From assembly GCA_900752305.1 (NCBI GenBank), contig CAADUV010000123.1, positions 1 to 5,561 of the forward strand: a DNA stretch of 5,561 bases. Reading direction: 5' to 3'. This document shows, in pieces, positions 5,095 through 5,561 of this stretch. The notes beneath the pieces were generated by a model. The model saw nothing but the letters and a program-made list of their open reading frames with translations, made no database searches and was not told where the DNA came from. The translations under genes were made by a program, and so were the position numbers. Numbering within the stretch: the stretch's first letter is position 1; every line of letters starts with the position of its first letter. The stretch comes from an uncultured Oscillospiraceae bacterium. Its GTDB lineage: Bacteria > Bacillota > Clostridia > Oscillospirales > Oscillospiraceae.

Positions 5095-5561
5095 ATGAGC
5101 ATTGTCAAAGATATGTCCCTGGCCGAATCCGGCCGCACCAAGATCCAGTGGGTGCGCTCCTTCATGCCCGCCCTGTCCGCCATTGAGGAACGGTTCGAAC
5201 GGGAAAAGCCCTTCGCCGGCCTCCGTATCGCCGTCTCCGTCCACCTGGAAGCCAAGACCGCCAACTTAGGGTTAGTCCTGGCCAAGGGCGGCGCAGAAGT
5301 CCACCTGACCGGCTGTAACCCCCTCTCCACCCAGGACGACGTGGCCGCAGGCATCGCCAGCATGGGCGTGGATACCTACGGCATCCACGGCGTCACGCCG
5401 GAGGAATATGAAGACCTGCTGGTCAAGACCCTGGAGTGCCACCCCCACCTGATTGTGGACGACGGCGGCGACCTCATCAACCTCATCGGCGGGGGCCCCA
5501 AAGAAAAGAGGGAGCGCCTCCTCCAGGCGGGGGGGGGGGCGCACCCCCACCGCACCCGCCC
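5095..5561 (+). CDS. ahcY: Adenosylhomocysteinase (S-adenosylhomocysteine hydrolase), N-terminal part, runs off the window
   Basis: The frame is open from ATG 5095 to the right edge (155 codons). The enzyme reversibly cleaves S-adenosylhomocysteine to adenosine and homocysteine with a bound NAD+, removing the inhibitor left by SAM-dependent methylation. Family landmarks are DMSLAESGRTKIQWV (6-20), MPALSAI (24-30), the substrate-binding HLEAKTANL (50-58), CNPLSTQDDVAA (74-85) and IVDDGGDLINLI (120-131), which holds the conserved active-site Asp. The NAD-binding domain lies beyond the window. The ribosome binding site is modest (AAAGG, 5080-5084, 10-nt spacing). After LLQ (142-144) the family should read roughly IGGxEETTTG, but here it reads AGGGAHPHRTR. 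That stretch is better explained by faulty sequence than by a changed active site. A long structured leader precedes the gene and may regulate it. Confidence 0.93.
   Translation, partial: MSIVKDMSLAESGRTKIQWVRSFMPALSAIEERFEREKPFAGLRIAVSVHLEAKTANLGLVLAKGGAEVHLTGCNPLSTQDDVAAGIASMGVDTYGIHGVTPEEYEDLLVKTLECHPHLIVDDGGDLINLIGGGPKEKRERLLQAGGGAHPHRTR
5529..5561. other. Probable sequencing/contig-end artefact (poly-G run and corrupted bases)
   Basis: An 11-G run (5529-5539) is followed by C-rich low-complexity sequence to the end of the window. It falls exactly where ahcY should encode its conserved IGGxEETTTG segment. The final ACCCCCACCGCACCCGCC looks like a corrupted form of codons for T-T-T-G-T-R, differing by one substitution and one missing base. 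Poly-G is the typical no-signal output of two-colour sequencing, so low read quality at a contig end is the likely cause. Confidence 0.65.

Overview
The window looks like a piece of a GC-rich genome from the Clostridia (Firmicutes), most likely an Oscillospiraceae-type gut bacterium. The evidence is a two-subunit (split) transketolase, strong AGGAGG-type ribosome binding sites, extended -10 promoters (TGnTATAAT type), AT-rich intergenic stretches between very GC-rich genes, and clostridial-type small and membrane proteins. The taxonomic call is inference. No rRNA, tRNA, CRISPR array, insertion sequence or phage gene is visible.

Layout. 1-96 (minus) is the N-terminus of a ROK-family sugar kinase that runs off the left edge. 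It diverges from 288-2085 (plus), a two-gene operon for the N- and C-terminal halves of transketolase, 1 nt apart and closed by a strong intrinsic terminator at 2106-2146. Both divergent transcription units have good extended -10 promoters in the 97-287 gap. 2258-2536 (plus) is a small 92-aa protein I do not recognise, behind a leader with a direct repeat and a hairpin. 2607-3869 (plus) is a CNNM/CBS/CorC-type membrane protein, probably a Mg2+/divalent cation exporter. A perfect 8-bp inverted repeat lies in front of it. A bidirectional terminator at 3896-3925 separates it from the convergent gene 3942-4811 (minus), a six-helix rhomboid-fold membrane protein that lacks the rhomboid catalytic residues and ends in a Cys/His-rich putative zinc-binding tail. 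Back-to-back promoters at 4843-4918 drive that gene and, rightwards, 5095 to the edge: the N-terminal third of adenosylhomocysteinase (ahcY), which follows a roughly 170-nt leader with overlapping, partly exclusive hairpins.

The genes form separate housekeeping units: sugar phosphorylation and non-oxidative pentose phosphate metabolism on the left, cation homeostasis in the middle, the methyl cycle (SAH removal) on the right. The least explained parts are the structured ahcY leader, the catalytically dead rhomboid-like protein with its Cys/His tail, and the 92-aa protein with its leader. The last ~33 bases (an 11-G run, then noise) look like a sequencing or contig-end artefact that spoils the conserved ahcY motif.
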